DNA of 24,604 nt from an uncultured Clostridia bacterium (GCA_947629805.1 CANRFE010000006.1:1-24604), one strand, 5' to 3'; shown: positions 14,665 through 23,275, counted from the stretch's first letter. Notes: generated by a model from the letters alone, not told the origin. A program made the numbers and translations.

Positions 14665-15696
14665 CTATTCTCCTCCTAGGTTTTTCCTTCTTAGTTGCCC
14701 ACAAGCTGCCTCTATGTCTGACCCCAATTCTCTTCGAACGGTTGCTACAATTCCATGTTCATTTAAATAGTCACGAAATTTCAAAATATTTTCATTACTA
14801 CTCTTTATAAATTTTCCATTCTCTATTTTGTTAATAGGAATTAAATTGACATGGCATAGCATTCCTTTTAATAATTTTACCAATGCTTTGGCATCTTCTA
14901 TGTTATCGTTATTTTCTTTTGCCAAAGCATATTCAAAAGAAATTCTACGATTCGTAGCTTTTATATAATCTTTGCATGCCTGTAGCAATTCCTCTATAGG
15001 ATAACGATTGTTTACAGGCATCATAGCACTTCTTTTTTCGTTGTTTGTAGCATGCAAAGAAATAGAAAGGGTACAAGGTATATTTTCTTTGGCTAAATCG
15101 TAAATTCTTGGCACTAAACCACTAGTAGAAACGCTAATATGCCTTGCTCCAATATTTAAGCCTTTTGGGTCATTTACAATACGAATTGCCTTTATTACAT
15201 TTTCATAATTGTCTAATGGTTCTCCTATTCCCATAAAAACAATATTCGAAATTCTTACTTGTAAGTCTTGTTCTACTGCAATAATTTGTTCCACAATTTC
15301 CCCTGCTGTTAGGTTTCTTACAAAAGCAATTCCAGTAGAAGCACAAAATTTACAACCCATTTTACAGCCTATTTGGGAAGAAACGCAAATCGTTTTTCCG
15401 TGATGGTATTCCATTACAACCGTTTCTATAGCATTCCCATCTAATACATCAAATAAATATTTTTTCGTACCGTCTTTTGCTTCTTGTTTTTTTATTTGTT
15501 GAAAGTTACAAATGGTATAATTTTTTGTAAGCTTTTCTCTTAGGGAAAGTGACAAATTTGTCATTTCTTCAAAACTTTTTACTTTTTCTTGGTAAAGCCA
15601 AGAAAAAATCTGTTCTGCTCGAAATGGCTTTTCTTGCATGCTTTTTAGTTCTTCTTTTAATTCTTCTAATGAATAATCTTTTATGTTTTTCATCAA
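14665..15696 (-). CDS. rlmN: Dual-specificity rRNA/tRNA m2A methyltransferase RlmN
   Basis: A 343-residue radical SAM enzyme methylating A2503 of 23S rRNA and A37 of some tRNAs. The radical SAM motif C-x3-C-x2-C is in SQIGCKMGCKFCASTG. The SAM-binding GIGEPLDNYENV, the SVSTSGLVP segment and the C-terminal catalytic cysteine in GSDIEAACGQL are all present. The ATG at 15696 begins an operon continuing into prpC with a 2-nt gap, the same order as in B. subtilis. Length is normal. Confidence 0.97.
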   Translation of the reverse strand: MMKNIKDYSLEELKEELKSMQEKPFRAEQIFSWLYQEKVKSFEEMTNLSLSLREKLTKNYTICNFQQIKKQEAKDGTKKYLFDVLDGNAIETVVMEYHHGKTICVSSQIGCKMGCKFCASTGIAFVRNLTAGEIVEQIIAVEQDLQVRISNIVFMGIGEPLDNYENVIKAIRIVNDPKGLNIGARHISVSTSGLVPRIYDLAKENIPCTLSISLHATNNEKRSAMMPVNNRYPIEELLQACKDYIKATNRRISFEYALAKENNDNIEDAKALVKLLKGMLCHVNLIPINKIENGKFIKSSNENILKFRDYLNEHGIVATVRRELGSDIEAACGQLRRKNLGGE

Positions 15697-15728
15697 TTTT
15701 CTTTTTTTCCTTATTTCCGTATATGTTA

Positions 15729-15757
15729 CTTATATCATAAAGCAAAAATTTTTTCAA
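15729..15757 (-). promoter_or_regulatory. Sigma-A promoter for rlmN-prpC-prkC
   Basis: On the minus strand TTGAAA (15752-15757), 17-nt spacer, TATAAG (15729-15734), each one mismatch from consensus, about 30 nt before the rlmN start. Confidence 0.7.
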
Positions 15758-15789
15758 TACTTTCTCTTTTCTTTTCTCTTTTTCTATGA

Positions 15790-15795
15790 TATACT
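15790..15795 (+). promoter_or_regulatory. Extended -10 box for the CDF transporter gene
   Basis: TGATATACT gives an extended -10 (TATACT) about 27 nt before the ATG. The -35 region is only T-rich. Confidence 0.45.
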
Positions 15796-15822
15796 TACTT
15801 TCATTAAAAAAAGGAGAAATTT

Positions 15823-16707
15823 ATGGATCGATATCAGGTTACAAAAAAAGCAGGGTTTCTTGGAGTTTTAGGAAATTTATTTTTATTTCTTTTAAAAGGA
15901 GGCATTGGTTTCCTTTTTCATTCTCAAGCTATGATTGCCGATAGTGCTAACAGTGCTGGCGATATTTTTGCCTCTTTAATGACTTGGATTGGAAATAAAA
16001 TCGCCAGCGAACCACAAGACGAAACCCATAATTTTGGTCATGGGAAAGCAGAATATATTTTTTCGTTGTTCATTAGCATCTCTATGCTTGTAGTTTCCCT
16101 TAAATTATTTTATGACGCTACGCTTTCTATTTTCCATGGAAGCCAAATGCAATTTTCTTGGTTGCTTATTATAGTATGCTTTATTACCATTTTTACCAAA
16201 CTTGCTTTATACTTTTACACAACCAAACTTGCTAAAAAATACTCTAGTATTTTATTAGAAGCCAATCGCAAAGACCACAGAAATGATTGTATTGTAACTA
16301 CTTTTACTTTGTTTTCTGTTCTTCTTTCCTTTTTTGGTATTCATTTTGTAGATGGCATGGTGGGAATTGGTATTTCTGTTTGGATTGCCTTTACTGGAAT
16401 GAAAATTTTTATAGAAAGCTATAATATTTTAATGGATGAATCTATTGATGAAGAAACAAAAGATTTAATTTTACATTATGTACAAAATTATAAACAAATT
16501 CAAAAAATTGATCATTTCTCTTCTACTCCTGTTGGTTATCAATATGTCATTGTTTTAACTATTTATGTAGACGGCAATATGTCTACTTTCGAAAGCCATA
16601 AGTTAGCCGATAGTTTAGAAAAAGATATTACCTCTTTAGATAAAGTATATAATACCATTATCCATGTAAATCCGCTGTTTTTGGGGACGGAGGAAAAAAA
16701 CAGGTGA
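15823..16707 (+). CDS. Cation diffusion facilitator family transporter
   Basis: A 294-residue divalent-cation/proton antiporter. Six transmembrane helices lie in about residues 10-200, with metal-site residues in MIADSANSAGDIF (helix 2) and NRKDHRNDC (helix 5). The HNFGHGKAEYIFSLF loop is a family signature. A cytoplasmic ferredoxin-like domain follows (about 215-290) and would sense metal. Zn, Mn or Fe export is likely; the substrate cannot be told. RBS AAAGGAG. The last ten residues, LFLGTEEKNR, are encoded by one arm of the palindrome at 16674-16749 and are identical to the ClpC tail, so the natural C terminus has probably been replaced by repeat sequence. Confidence 0.92.
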   Translation: MDRYQVTKKAGFLGVLGNLFLFLLKGGIGFLFHSQAMIADSANSAGDIFASLMTWIGNKIASEPQDETHNFGHGKAEYIFSLFISISMLVVSLKLFYDATLSIFHGSQMQFSWLLIIVCFITIFTKLALYFYTTKLAKKYSSILLEANRKDHRNDCIVTTFTLFSVLLSFFGIHFVDGMVGIGISVWIAFTGMKIFIESYNILMDESIDEETKDLILHYVQNYKQIQKIDHFSSTPVGYQYVIVLTIYVDGNMSTFESHKLADSLEKDITSLDKVYNTIIHVNPLFLGTEEKNR

Positions 16708-16749
16708 ATTTAAATTCACCTGTTTTTTTCCTCCGTCCCCAAAAACAGC
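16674..16749. repeat. Perfect 76-bp palindrome between the CDF gene and clpC
   Basis: Two 38-bp arms (16674-16711 and 16712-16749) are perfect reverse complements. Each arm contains CTGTTTTTGGGGACGGAGG and the outer 31 bases match the repeat at 1469-1499. The centre (AACAGGTGAATTTAAATTC...) is close to the terminator at 23676-23707. Both converging genes end inside it, each with the same ten C-terminal residues. It should form a very stable hairpin in either transcript and act as a bidirectional terminator. Confidence 0.95.
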
Positions 16750-19199
16750 TCTCCTTTTTCGTCTACCTGCATAATTGCTTTCTGATTTGGTTTAATGGTT
16801 CCTTCTAAAATACCTTCTGCAATTTTATCTTCAATTAAGTTTTGAATCGTTCTTTTTAATGGACGAGCACCGTAGTTACTATCGGTTCCTTGTTCGATAA
16901 TTTTATCTTTTACTTCGTCTTTTATTTCTATTTGAATGTTTTGTGCTTCTAGTCGTTTTTCCACTTGTTTTAACATAATGCTTACAATTTGCTTTAATTC
17001 TTCTTTTTGCAATTTATGGAACACAATAATTTCGTCAATACGGTTAATAAATTCTGGTCTAAATTGTCTTTTTAGCTCTTGCATAACATCTTTTTTGGTT
17101 TCTTCGTATTCTTTTTGTGTTTCTTCTTTTTCTTCTACTTTAGAAGTAAAACCTAAAGTTTTTTTGTCGGTAATAAGTCTTGCTCCTACGTTAGAAGTCA
17201 TAATAACAACGGTATTTTTGAAGTTGACATGTCTTCCATTACTATCTGTTAGACGCCCATCGTCTAAAATTTGAAGCAACATATTCATAACATCTGGATG
17301 GGCTTTTTCAATTTCATCAAATAAAATGACAGAATAAGGATTCCTTCTTATTTTTTCGGTTAATTGCCCTCCTTCGTCATATCCTACATAACCTGGTGGC
17401 GAACCAATTAATTTAGAAACCGAATGTCCTTCCATATACTCAGACATATCAATTCTTATCATAGCGTCTTCATTACCAAATAATACTTCTGCTAATGCTT
17501 TCGAAAGTTCTGTTTTTCCCACTCCAGTTGGGCCTAAAAACAAGAAGGAACCTATTGGACGATTTGGATCTTTTAAGCCTACTCTACCACGACGAATAGC
17601 TTTGGCTACCGCTTCTACTGCTTCGTTTTGTCCTACTACTCTTTCGTGTAATGATGTTTCTAAATTTCTTAATTTTTCATTTTCATCTTGGGTTAATTTT
17701 TTGACTGGTATTTTTGTCCAACTAGCAATTACTTCTGCAATATCTTCTGGGGTTAAATTCATGACTTCTTTCCTATTCTTATTTTCCCATTTTTGCTTTT
17801 CTTTTTCCAACTTTTCTCGCTTTTCCTGTTGTTTATCTCTTAATGTTGCAGCTTTTTCAAAATCTTGAGCATGAATTGCTTCTTCTTTTTCTTTTTCTAT
17901 GCTTATCAATTCTTCTTCTAATTTTTTCAAATTCTCTGGTTGCGTATAGGCTTTCATTCTTACTTTCGAAGCCGCTTCATCCATTAGGTCTATCGCTTTA
18001 TCTGGCAAGAAACGATCGTTGATATAGCGAATAGATAAATCTACTGCTGTTTGAATAGCTTCTTTGCTAATTTTTACATTGTGATGAGCTTCGTATTTAT
18101 CACGAATTCCTTCCAAAATTTGAATGGTTTCTTCCTTCGTTGGCTCATTCACTGTAACAGGACTAAATCTTCTCTCTAAAGCACTATCTTTTTCAATATA
18201 TTTACGATATTCATTTAGTGTAGTAGCTCCTATTAATTGAATTTCTCCTCTTGCTAAAAGTGGTTTTAAAATATTTGCTGCATCTACAGCTCCTTCTGCG
18301 GAACCTGCTCCTACAATAGTATGAATTTCATCTATAAATAAAATCACATCTCCTGCTTTTTTTACTTCGTTTAAGCATTTCTTTATTCGCTCTTCAAAAT
18401 CACCACGATATTTTGCTCCTGCTACCATACTAGAAATATCTAGAGTAACAACTCTTTTTCCTTTTAATTGCTCTGGAATATCTTCTTCTATAATCTTTTG
18501 TGCCAAACCTTCTACTACCGCTGTTTTTCCAACCCCCGGTTCTCCAATTAAACAAGGATTATTTTTCATTCTTCTAGATAAAATTTGAATTACCCTTTGA
18601 ATTTCCTCTTTTCTTCCAATAACAGGATCTAATTTTCCCTCTATTGCTTGCTTGGTTAAATCGGTTCCATATTGGTTTAAGGTTTGAGTTTGATTATAAC
18701 TTCCTAAATTTGCTTTAGAAGAACCATTTCCTCTATTTTCTGTAGTACCTCCTTCTGTCTCTTCTTCGTTTAAGATTTTAATCATTTCATTGTAAAGTTT
18801 TTGTGGGTTTACATTTAAGTCCAATAAAATACGTACTGCTACACTATCTCCTTCACGCATAATTCCAATTAAAAGATGTTCCGTTCCAATAAAATCAGAA
18901 CCTAATTTTTTCGCTTCGCGAAAAGCGTTTTCAATGACTCTTTTGGTTCTTGGAGTAAAGCCTACTACTGCATCTTCTGCTATTTCTTCATTTTTTCCCA
19001 CTAATAAATCAATTTGCTCTTCAATTTGACTAGGCTCTATTCCTTGGTTTTCAATCACTTTGCTAGCAACGCCAGAGCCTTCTTTTAAAAGGCCATATAA
19101 CAAGTGCTCTGTTCCTATATAATTGTGTCCGAAGGCTAAAGCAATTTCATTGGCAATTTGAATTGCTTGCTCCGCACGTTTTGTAAATTTATATGTCAT
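16716..19199 (-). CDS. clpC: ATP-dependent Clp protease ATPase subunit ClpC
   Basis: An 827-residue Hsp100 unfoldase that feeds ClpP. Two Clp_N repeats (about 1-145) carry FGHNYIGTEHLLYGL and LGSDFIGTEHLLIGI. AAA module 1 has Walker A GEPGVGKTA and Walker B VILFIDEIHT. A UVR-type/coiled middle region follows (DFEKAATLRDKQQEKREK). AAA module 2 has Walker A GPTGVGKTE and SPPGYVGYDEGG, then the ClpB-D2-small domain. It is the last gene of the CtsR regulon operon. The last residues, LFLGTEEKNR, come from the palindromic repeat and are identical to the end of the convergent CDF transporter. The start at 19199 has GAAGGGAAGA upstream, 72 nt after mcsB. Confidence 0.97.
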   Translation of the reverse strand: MTYKFTKRAEQAIQIANEIALAFGHNYIGTEHLLYGLLKEGSGVASKVIENQGIEPSQIEEQIDLLVGKNEEIAEDAVVGFTPRTKRVIENAFREAKKLGSDFIGTEHLLIGIMREGDSVAVRILLDLNVNPQKLYNEMIKILNEEETEGGTTENRGNGSSKANLGSYNQTQTLNQYGTDLTKQAIEGKLDPVIGRKEEIQRVIQILSRRMKNNPCLIGEPGVGKTAVVEGLAQKIIEEDIPEQLKGKRVVTLDISSMVAGAKYRGDFEERIKKCLNEVKKAGDVILFIDEIHTIVGAGSAEGAVDAANILKPLLARGEIQLIGATTLNEYRKYIEKDSALERRFSPVTVNEPTKEETIQILEGIRDKYEAHHNVKISKEAIQTAVDLSIRYINDRFLPDKAIDLMDEAASKVRMKAYTQPENLKKLEEELISIEKEKEEAIHAQDFEKAATLRDKQQEKREKLEKEKQKWENKNRKEVMNLTPEDIAEVIASWTKIPVKKLTQDENEKLRNLETSLHERVVGQNEAVEAVAKAIRRGRVGLKDPNRPIGSFLFLGPTGVGKTELSKALAEVLFGNEDAMIRIDMSEYMEGHSVSKLIGSPPGYVGYDEGGQLTEKIRRNPYSVILFDEIEKAHPDVMNMLLQILDDGRLTDSNGRHVNFKNTVVIMTSNVGARLITDKKTLGFTSKVEEKEETQKEYEETKKDVMQELKRQFRPEFINRIDEIIVFHKLQKEELKQIVSIMLKQVEKRLEAQNIQIEIKDEVKDKIIEQGTDSNYGARPLKRTIQNLIEDKIAEGILEGTIKPNQKAIMQVDEKGELFLGTEEKNR

Positions 19200-19271
19200 A
19201 TTCTTCCCTTCTTTCTTATATGAAAAATAAGTTTCCTTATGCTACACTACTGTAAAACTATGAAAAATTTT

Positions 19272-20291
19272 TTATTTGTCTTCTTTTATAATTTGTTTCA
19301 CCACTTCTGCTCTTATTCTATCTCTTTGATTTGCTTCTAGTACTTTTCCTACTCTCTTTTGAAGATTTGCCGGTTTGGTATATAGCATTAACTCTTTTAC
19401 CTTACTATCTTTTAGTTCTTGCATAATGCCTAAATCGGTTCCTAACTTAATGTCTGACAACAAGTTATCACATTCTTCCGAAGTTAGTTTTTTTGCATTC
19501 GTTAAAATACCATAAGAACGATATACCTTGTCTTCTAAATCTTCACTATTTTTTGCTAAATATTTTCTTGCTAAACGCTCTTGTTCTACTACTTTTTTTG
19601 TAATATTTTCTAAGTTTCCTACAATTTCTTCTTCTTTCATTCCTAAAGTTTGATTGTTGGATATTTGGTAAATATCGGATTTTATTTTGCTTTCTTCTCC
19701 ATAAGCCCCACGAATCGTCATACCAAAACTATTTACTATGTGTAATACTTTACTTAAGTTTCCTGTTAATTTTAAGGCTGGTAAATGTACCATCACAGAA
19801 GCTCTTAGCCCTGTTCCTACGTTAGTTGGGCAAGCAGTTAAATAACCATACTCTTTGCTACAACTATACCCTAATGCAGCATCTAATTTTTCGTCTAACT
19901 CAACGGCTAATTTTAGCGTATTTTGTAAATCTAGTCCGCTAGTAAATACTTGCAAACGAATGTGGTCTTCTTCATTTAGCATAATACAAATATTTTCTTC
20001 GTCATTGATAAGAATTGCACCTTCTTGCTCTTTTGCCAGTGCCATTTCTGGGCTAATAATATGTTTTTCTACTAACGCCATTTTCGTAATATCATCTATT
20101 TCGTTTAAGGGAAAAAACTTTAACCCATAGCCCAGACTTGGTAAAATAAATTTTACTTTTTCTAATAATTTTGTTTTCTCTTCTTTTGTCATTTTTATTT
20201 TAAAGGGAAATTCTTTGATATTTCTTGCTAGCCTAATACGAGAACTTATAATAATATCGGAATCTTTTCCTTCTTCTAAATACCAATTCAT
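19272..20291 (-). CDS. mcsB: Protein-arginine kinase McsB
   Basis: A 339-residue member of the phosphagen-kinase fold that phosphorylates arginines, marking proteins for ClpCP and inactivating CtsR. Visible hallmarks are the nucleotide-binding SSRIRLARNIKEFPF at the start, the central NEEDHIRLQ, the GYLTACPTNVGTGLRASVMVHLP segment with the catalytic-site cysteine, and the C-terminal IRAEVVKQIIK. The ATG shares its A with the mcsA stop (TAATG), so the two are translationally coupled; McsA is its activator. Confidence 0.97.
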   Translation of the reverse strand: MNWYLEEGKDSDIIISSRIRLARNIKEFPFKIKMTKEEKTKLLEKVKFILPSLGYGLKFFPLNEIDDITKMALVEKHIISPEMALAKEQEGAILINDEENICIMLNEEDHIRLQVFTSGLDLQNTLKLAVELDEKLDAALGYSCSKEYGYLTACPTNVGTGLRASVMVHLPALKLTGNLSKVLHIVNSFGMTIRGAYGEESKIKSDIYQISNNQTLGMKEEEIVGNLENITKKVVEQERLARKYLAKNSEDLEDKVYRSYGILTNAKKLTSEECDNLLSDIKLGTDLGIMQELKDSKVKELMLYTKPANLQKRVGKVLEANQRDRIRAEVVKQIIKEDK

Positions 20292-20875
20292 TATTTTCCC
20301 TCCTTATTTTCTAACTTTTTAATAGCATCTCTTGTTTTAGCGGCATCTTCATAACGTTCTTCTTTAATTTCTTGTTTTAATCTTGCTTGCAAAGTTTCTA
20401 ATTTTTGTTGCTCACTTTCTTTTCTTTTATTGGTTACATTTTTGGTTTCTGTTTTCTTTTCCTTTTGTGTAACCTCTTCCTGTTTTCCTAATAATCTTCC
20501 ATTTCTTCCTATATGACGATTCACCCCATGAATGTTTTTCAATAAATTATCTATTTTGGTATGGAACGTGTTGTAACATTCCTCGCATCCAAACTTTCCT
20601 GTTTGCAAAAATTCCTCATAAGTCATATTACACTTGTCACACTTTAACGTTTGTGGCAAAGAAAAAGTTGGCATAAAGGTTTCTAAATCGTCCTCGAAAA
20701 TATCTCCAATGCCTCCTAAAAAATTGGAAAAATCAATTGGCATAGAAAAGGAAGTAACATCAATTCCTAAATTTTTTGCACATTCATCACATAAATTCAT
20801 TTGTTTTTTTGCCCCATTTACTATTTGGGTATATTTTACATTTGCTTCTCTTTCATTACAATTTTGACATAACAT
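20291..20875 (-). CDS. mcsA: McsA, activator of the arginine kinase McsB
   Basis: A 194-residue zinc-finger protein. CxxC pairs occur as CQNC (3-6), CDEC, CDKC and CEEC, forming the two treble-clef-like zinc sites, and a C-terminal UVR motif reads KQEIKEERYEDAAKTRDAIKKLE. An in-frame start exists at 20917, but the ATG at 20875 has AAGGAG ten bases upstream and gives the family start MLCQNCNER. It stimulates McsB and is encoded between ctsR and mcsB as in other Firmicutes. Confidence 0.94.
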   Translation of the reverse strand: MLCQNCNEREANVKYTQIVNGAKKQMNLCDECAKNLGIDVTSFSMPIDFSNFLGGIGDIFEDDLETFMPTFSLPQTLKCDKCNMTYEEFLQTGKFGCEECYNTFHTKIDNLLKNIHGVNRHIGRNGRLLGKQEEVTQKEKKTETKNVTNKRKESEQQKLETLQARLKQEIKEERYEDAAKTRDAIKKLENKEGK

Positions 20876-20909
20876 AAAAATCTTCTCCTTTCTAATTATT
20901 TTTTGTTTT

Positions 20910-21356
20910 CTATGCAATTAAATTAATTAGCATATTTTTCAATATTTTTGCTCTTATTTCATCTCTTGTTGGTTGTGGAATGCTTAAAACATTGTCGCTT
21001 GTTGCTACTTTTAATAGTTTTGCTTCTATTTCATTTATCATTTGATAAGATAAGAAATTACTAATAAAAATATCTACTTCTTGGCTTGTTAAGCTATCTT
21101 CTATACTATTGATAATATGCATAAAATAATTGCTTTTTGTAACATTTACTTTACGAATTTTTATATGTCCTCCTCCACCTCGTTTGCTTTCTACATAATA
21201 GCCCTGCGATGGTTTAAAACGTGTGGCAATAACATAATTAATTTGCGATGGCACACAATTAAAATGCTCTGCTAAGTCATTTCTTTGAATTTCAATTGAA
21301 TCCTCTTCCTCAAATAATTCTTTTATAAATTCTTCTATCATATCAGAGATTCTCAT
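20910..21356 (-). CDS. ctsR: Heat-shock transcriptional repressor CtsR
   Basis: A 148-residue repressor of clp genes. The winged helix-turn-helix contains RNDLAEHFNCVPSQINYVIATRF, and the wing VESKRGGGGHIKIRKV carries the glycine-rich tetrapeptide that acts as the thermosensor. The C-terminal domain is the dimerisation and McsB-target region. The ATG has a GGTGGG site 6-8 bases upstream. A CtsR operator overlaps its transcription start, so the operon is autoregulated. Length is normal. Confidence 0.97.
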   Translation of the reverse strand: MRISDMIEEFIKELFEEEDSIEIQRNDLAEHFNCVPSQINYVIATRFKPSQGYYVESKRGGGGHIKIRKVNVTKSNYFMHIINSIEDSLTSQEVDIFISNFLSYQMINEIEAKLLKVATSDNVLSIPQPTRDEIRAKILKNMLINLIA

Positions 21357-21381
21357 TTTCCCACCTTCTTTTTATTTCATA

Positions 21382-21404
21382 TTTGACTTTGACTTTCTTT
21401 GACC
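21382..21404 (-). promoter_or_regulatory. CtsR operator with an extra half-site
   Basis: On the minus strand GGTCAAA-GAA-AGTCAAA (21388-21404) matches the heptad tandem RGTCAAA-NAN-RGTCAAA bound by CtsR. A further GTCAAA (21382-21387) follows at once, giving a third partial half-site. It covers the expected +1 region of the ctsR promoter. Confidence 0.92.
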
Positions 21405-21413
21405 TATAATTCT

Positions 21414-21441
21414 ATTATATACTTTTTTTATCACATGTCAA
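21414..21441 (-). promoter_or_regulatory. Sigma-A promoter of the ctsR-mcsA-mcsB-clpC operon
   Basis: On the minus strand a perfect TTGACA (21436-21441), 16-nt spacer and perfect TATAAT (21414-21419), with the CtsR operator just downstream. Confidence 0.9.
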
Positions 21442-21459
21442 TACTTTTTCTTTATTTTT

Positions 21460-21627
21460 TTATTTTTCTTTTGTCATTTCTTCCATATCTTTTGCCTTTT
21501 GTTTTTGCTGTTCTAAGGTAAGCCACGCAAAATAGGAAGAAACAAATTCCCCATATTTGGTAGCATCTTCTTTTTCTTCTCTATTATAGCTTACTCTTTT
21601 TTTATCTTGATATGGATTTTTGCTCAT
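21460..21627 (-). CDS. Small charged protein of unknown function, 55 residues
   Basis: Starts MSKNPYQDKKRVSYNREEKE and continues DATKYGEFVSSYFAWLTLEQ before a Lys/Glu-rich end. GGGAG lies 11 bases before the ATG. It is soluble, highly charged and probably helical at the C terminus. It sits about 48 nt after the HAD phosphatase stop on the same strand with no terminator between them, so it may share that transcript, and it ends just before the ctsR -35 box. I do not recognise a family. Confidence 0.65.
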   Translation of the reverse strand: MSKNPYQDKKRVSYNREEKEDATKYGEFVSSYFAWLTLEQQKQKAKDMEEMTKEK

Positions 21628-21675
21628 AAAAAAATACACTCCCTTTCTTTTTTAGTTTGTGCATTTTTTTCTATT

Positions 21676-22554
21676 TTATTCTGTTAAAATATATTTTTCT
21701 ATTGCTTCTGCTACTCCATCATGATCATTGTCTGCTACCACATCATCTGCTAGTTCTTTTATATAAGGTGCGCTATTTTGCATCATGATACCTAAGCCTG
21801 CATTTTTTACCATTTGTATGTCATTGCTATTATCTCCTATAGCCATTACCTCTTCTGGCTTAATGTTCAATTTTTTTATTAAATCTTCTATTGCTTGCCA
21901 TTTATCTACACAATCATTTGTAATTTCGGTATAAAAATATTCCATAGAAATTTGCTCTGTACCATCTTGAATCTTTTTACGAGACATATGCTCTACTTCT
22001 AATATGTCTACTTTTGGAATGGTTTGTAATTTACGCATAATGCTACCAAATATTACCTTACTTTTATCACAAATAGTAATTTTTAAGTAGTCTTCTTCTT
22101 CTCTATTTTTAACATATTCTTCTATATTTTCTACAATTGTAATTCTCGTTTTCTTGTTTTCCGGTTTTGTAGCATTTTCTTGATGATACACCAAAACATT
22201 ATAATTCAAATTTTTTGTAAGAATCGTATCTTTTGTATACACATTATAAAAAATACTATTTTGTTCACAAATTTTAATAATTTGCAGTACTTTTTCTTTT
22301 TCCAAAAAACGATTGTATAAAATTTGTTGTTTTTGTACATCATATGTAATAGCGCCATTTCCACAAATCATATAATGGTTTGCTCCAAGTTCATTTGCTA
22401 AATTTTCCACAGATTTAATAGGTCTTCCAGAAGCTAATACAATTTCTACTCCTTTTTGCATTGCCTTTTGAATTGCTGTTTTATTTTTACTAGATACATT
22501 TCCATAAGAATTTAACAAAGTTCCATCTAAATCTATTGCTACCAATTGATACAT
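21676..22554 (-). CDS. Cof-type HAD-superfamily phosphatase
   Basis: A 292-residue haloacid dehalogenase-like hydrolase of the IIB (Cof/YidA) group, which typically dephosphorylates sugar phosphates or flavin nucleotides. Motif I is VAIDLDGTLLNS, motif II is VLASGRPIKS, and motif IV is EVMAIGDNSNDIQMVKNAGLGIMMQNS, with a large C2 cap between. The substrate cannot be deduced. The start has AAAGGAGAAA upstream and a near-consensus promoter. Confidence 0.93.
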   Translation of the reverse strand: MYQLVAIDLDGTLLNSYGNVSSKNKTAIQKAMQKGVEIVLASGRPIKSVENLANELGANHYMICGNGAITYDVQKQQILYNRFLEKEKVLQIIKICEQNSIFYNVYTKDTILTKNLNYNVLVYHQENATKPENKKTRITIVENIEEYVKNREEEDYLKITICDKSKVIFGSIMRKLQTIPKVDILEVEHMSRKKIQDGTEQISMEYFYTEITNDCVDKWQAIEDLIKKLNIKPEEVMAIGDNSNDIQMVKNAGLGIMMQNSAPYIKELADDVVADNDHDGVAEAIEKYILTE

Positions 22555-22584
22555 ATTTTTTCTCCTTTTGTATTCTTCTTTTAT

Positions 22585-22613
22585 ATTCTACCATTTTCTA
22601 TTTTCTTATACAA
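22585..22613 (-). promoter_or_regulatory. Promoter for the HAD phosphatase gene
   Basis: On the minus strand TTGTAT (22608-22613), 17-nt spacer, TAGAAT (22585-22590), about 30 nt before the start. Confidence 0.6.
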
Positions 22614-22623
22614 GATTTTAGCA

Positions 22624-22658
22624 AGAAAAAACCACATATAAAATTTATATGTGGTTTT
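22624..22658 (-). terminator. Terminator after the 58-residue gene
   Basis: A 15-bp perfect inverted repeat (22628-22642 with 22644-22658) containing CCACATAT, followed by a T run on the minus strand, 5 nt after the stop of the 22664-22840 gene. Confidence 0.85.
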
Positions 22659-22663
22659 CTTCT

Positions 22664-22840
22664 TTAACTCAATTCTTTTATTTTTTTTCGAATTTCATCT
22701 GCTACCTTTGTATTTTTGCATTCTACATACATTTTGTGTTGTTCATGATAGTAAACTTTGGCTCCTTTGTTTTGTGCAAAAAGAATGAATTCATTCTTTT
22801 TATCAGAATCTACAATACTTCCAGCAATAACTGTCGGCAT
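22664..22840 (-). CDS. Small protein of unknown function, 58 residues
   Basis: Starts MPTVIAGSIVDSDKKNEFIL, has a central FAQNKGAKVYYHEQHKMYVE, and ends ADEIRKKIKELS. AGGAGG lies 6 bases before the ATG. The alternation of strands and a basic C-terminal helix suggests a compact beta-alpha fold. It is monocistronic with its own terminator. I do not recognise a family; the gene itself looks real because of the ribosome site and immediate terminator. Confidence 0.75.
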   Translation of the reverse strand: MPTVIAGSIVDSDKKNEFILFAQNKGAKVYYHEQHKMYVECKNTKVADEIRKKIKELS

Positions 22841-22922
22841 ATTTTATCCTCCTTGTGCGCAAAAAGTTTTATTCCTACACTTATAGTATATCACTTTTTT
22901 CCCTTTTTTTCTACATTTTTTA

Positions 22923-22954
22923 CCAGTTTATTTTTAATTTTTTTGCACATTCTA
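22923..22954 (+). promoter_or_regulatory. Candidate forespore (sigma-G-like) promoter, SASP gene 1
   Basis: CATTCTA (22948-22954) resembles the sigma-G -10. CCAGTTTATTTTTA just upstream is repeated at the second SASP gene, where the same CATTCTA occurs. The -35 match is weak, so the call rests on conservation between the two copies and on SASP genes being sigma-G targets. Confidence 0.45.
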
Positions 22955-23016
22955 AATACTGAAAAACATTTTATTGTTTTTTAGTTTCAAATTCACAGTG
23001 CAGGGGGTGAAAAAAA

Positions 23017-23217
23017 ATGACAAATTCAAATTCAAAAGTAGTTCCAGAAGCTAGAGAAGCTTTAAATAAATTCAAATATGAAGTAGCTAGTGAAGTTGGT
23101 GTAACTTTAAAAGACGGATACAATGGAAATTTATCTTCAAGAGATGCTGGTAGAATTGGTGGAAATATGGTTAGAAAATTAGTTGAAACAGCTGAAAAAC
23201 AAATGGCTAATAAATAA
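23017..23217 (+). CDS. Alpha/beta-type small acid-soluble spore protein, copy 1
   Basis: A 66-residue DNA-binding protein that coats and protects spore DNA. It contains the germination-protease region (FKYEVASEVGV) and the second signature DGYNGNLSSRDAGRIGGNMVRKLV. The start has AGGGGGTG seven bases upstream. A near-identical copy follows about 240 nt downstream, and each has its own promoter-like element and terminator. Expression is expected in the forespore under sigma-G. Confidence 0.96.
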   Translation: MTNSNSKVVPEAREALNKFKYEVASEVGVTLKDGYNGNLSSRDAGRIGGNMVRKLVETAEKQMANK

Positions 23218-23275
23218 CATTTGAAAAAAATAAAATACTAGAAAAACAGGGATTTCTTTTTTGCCTTTCTACATA

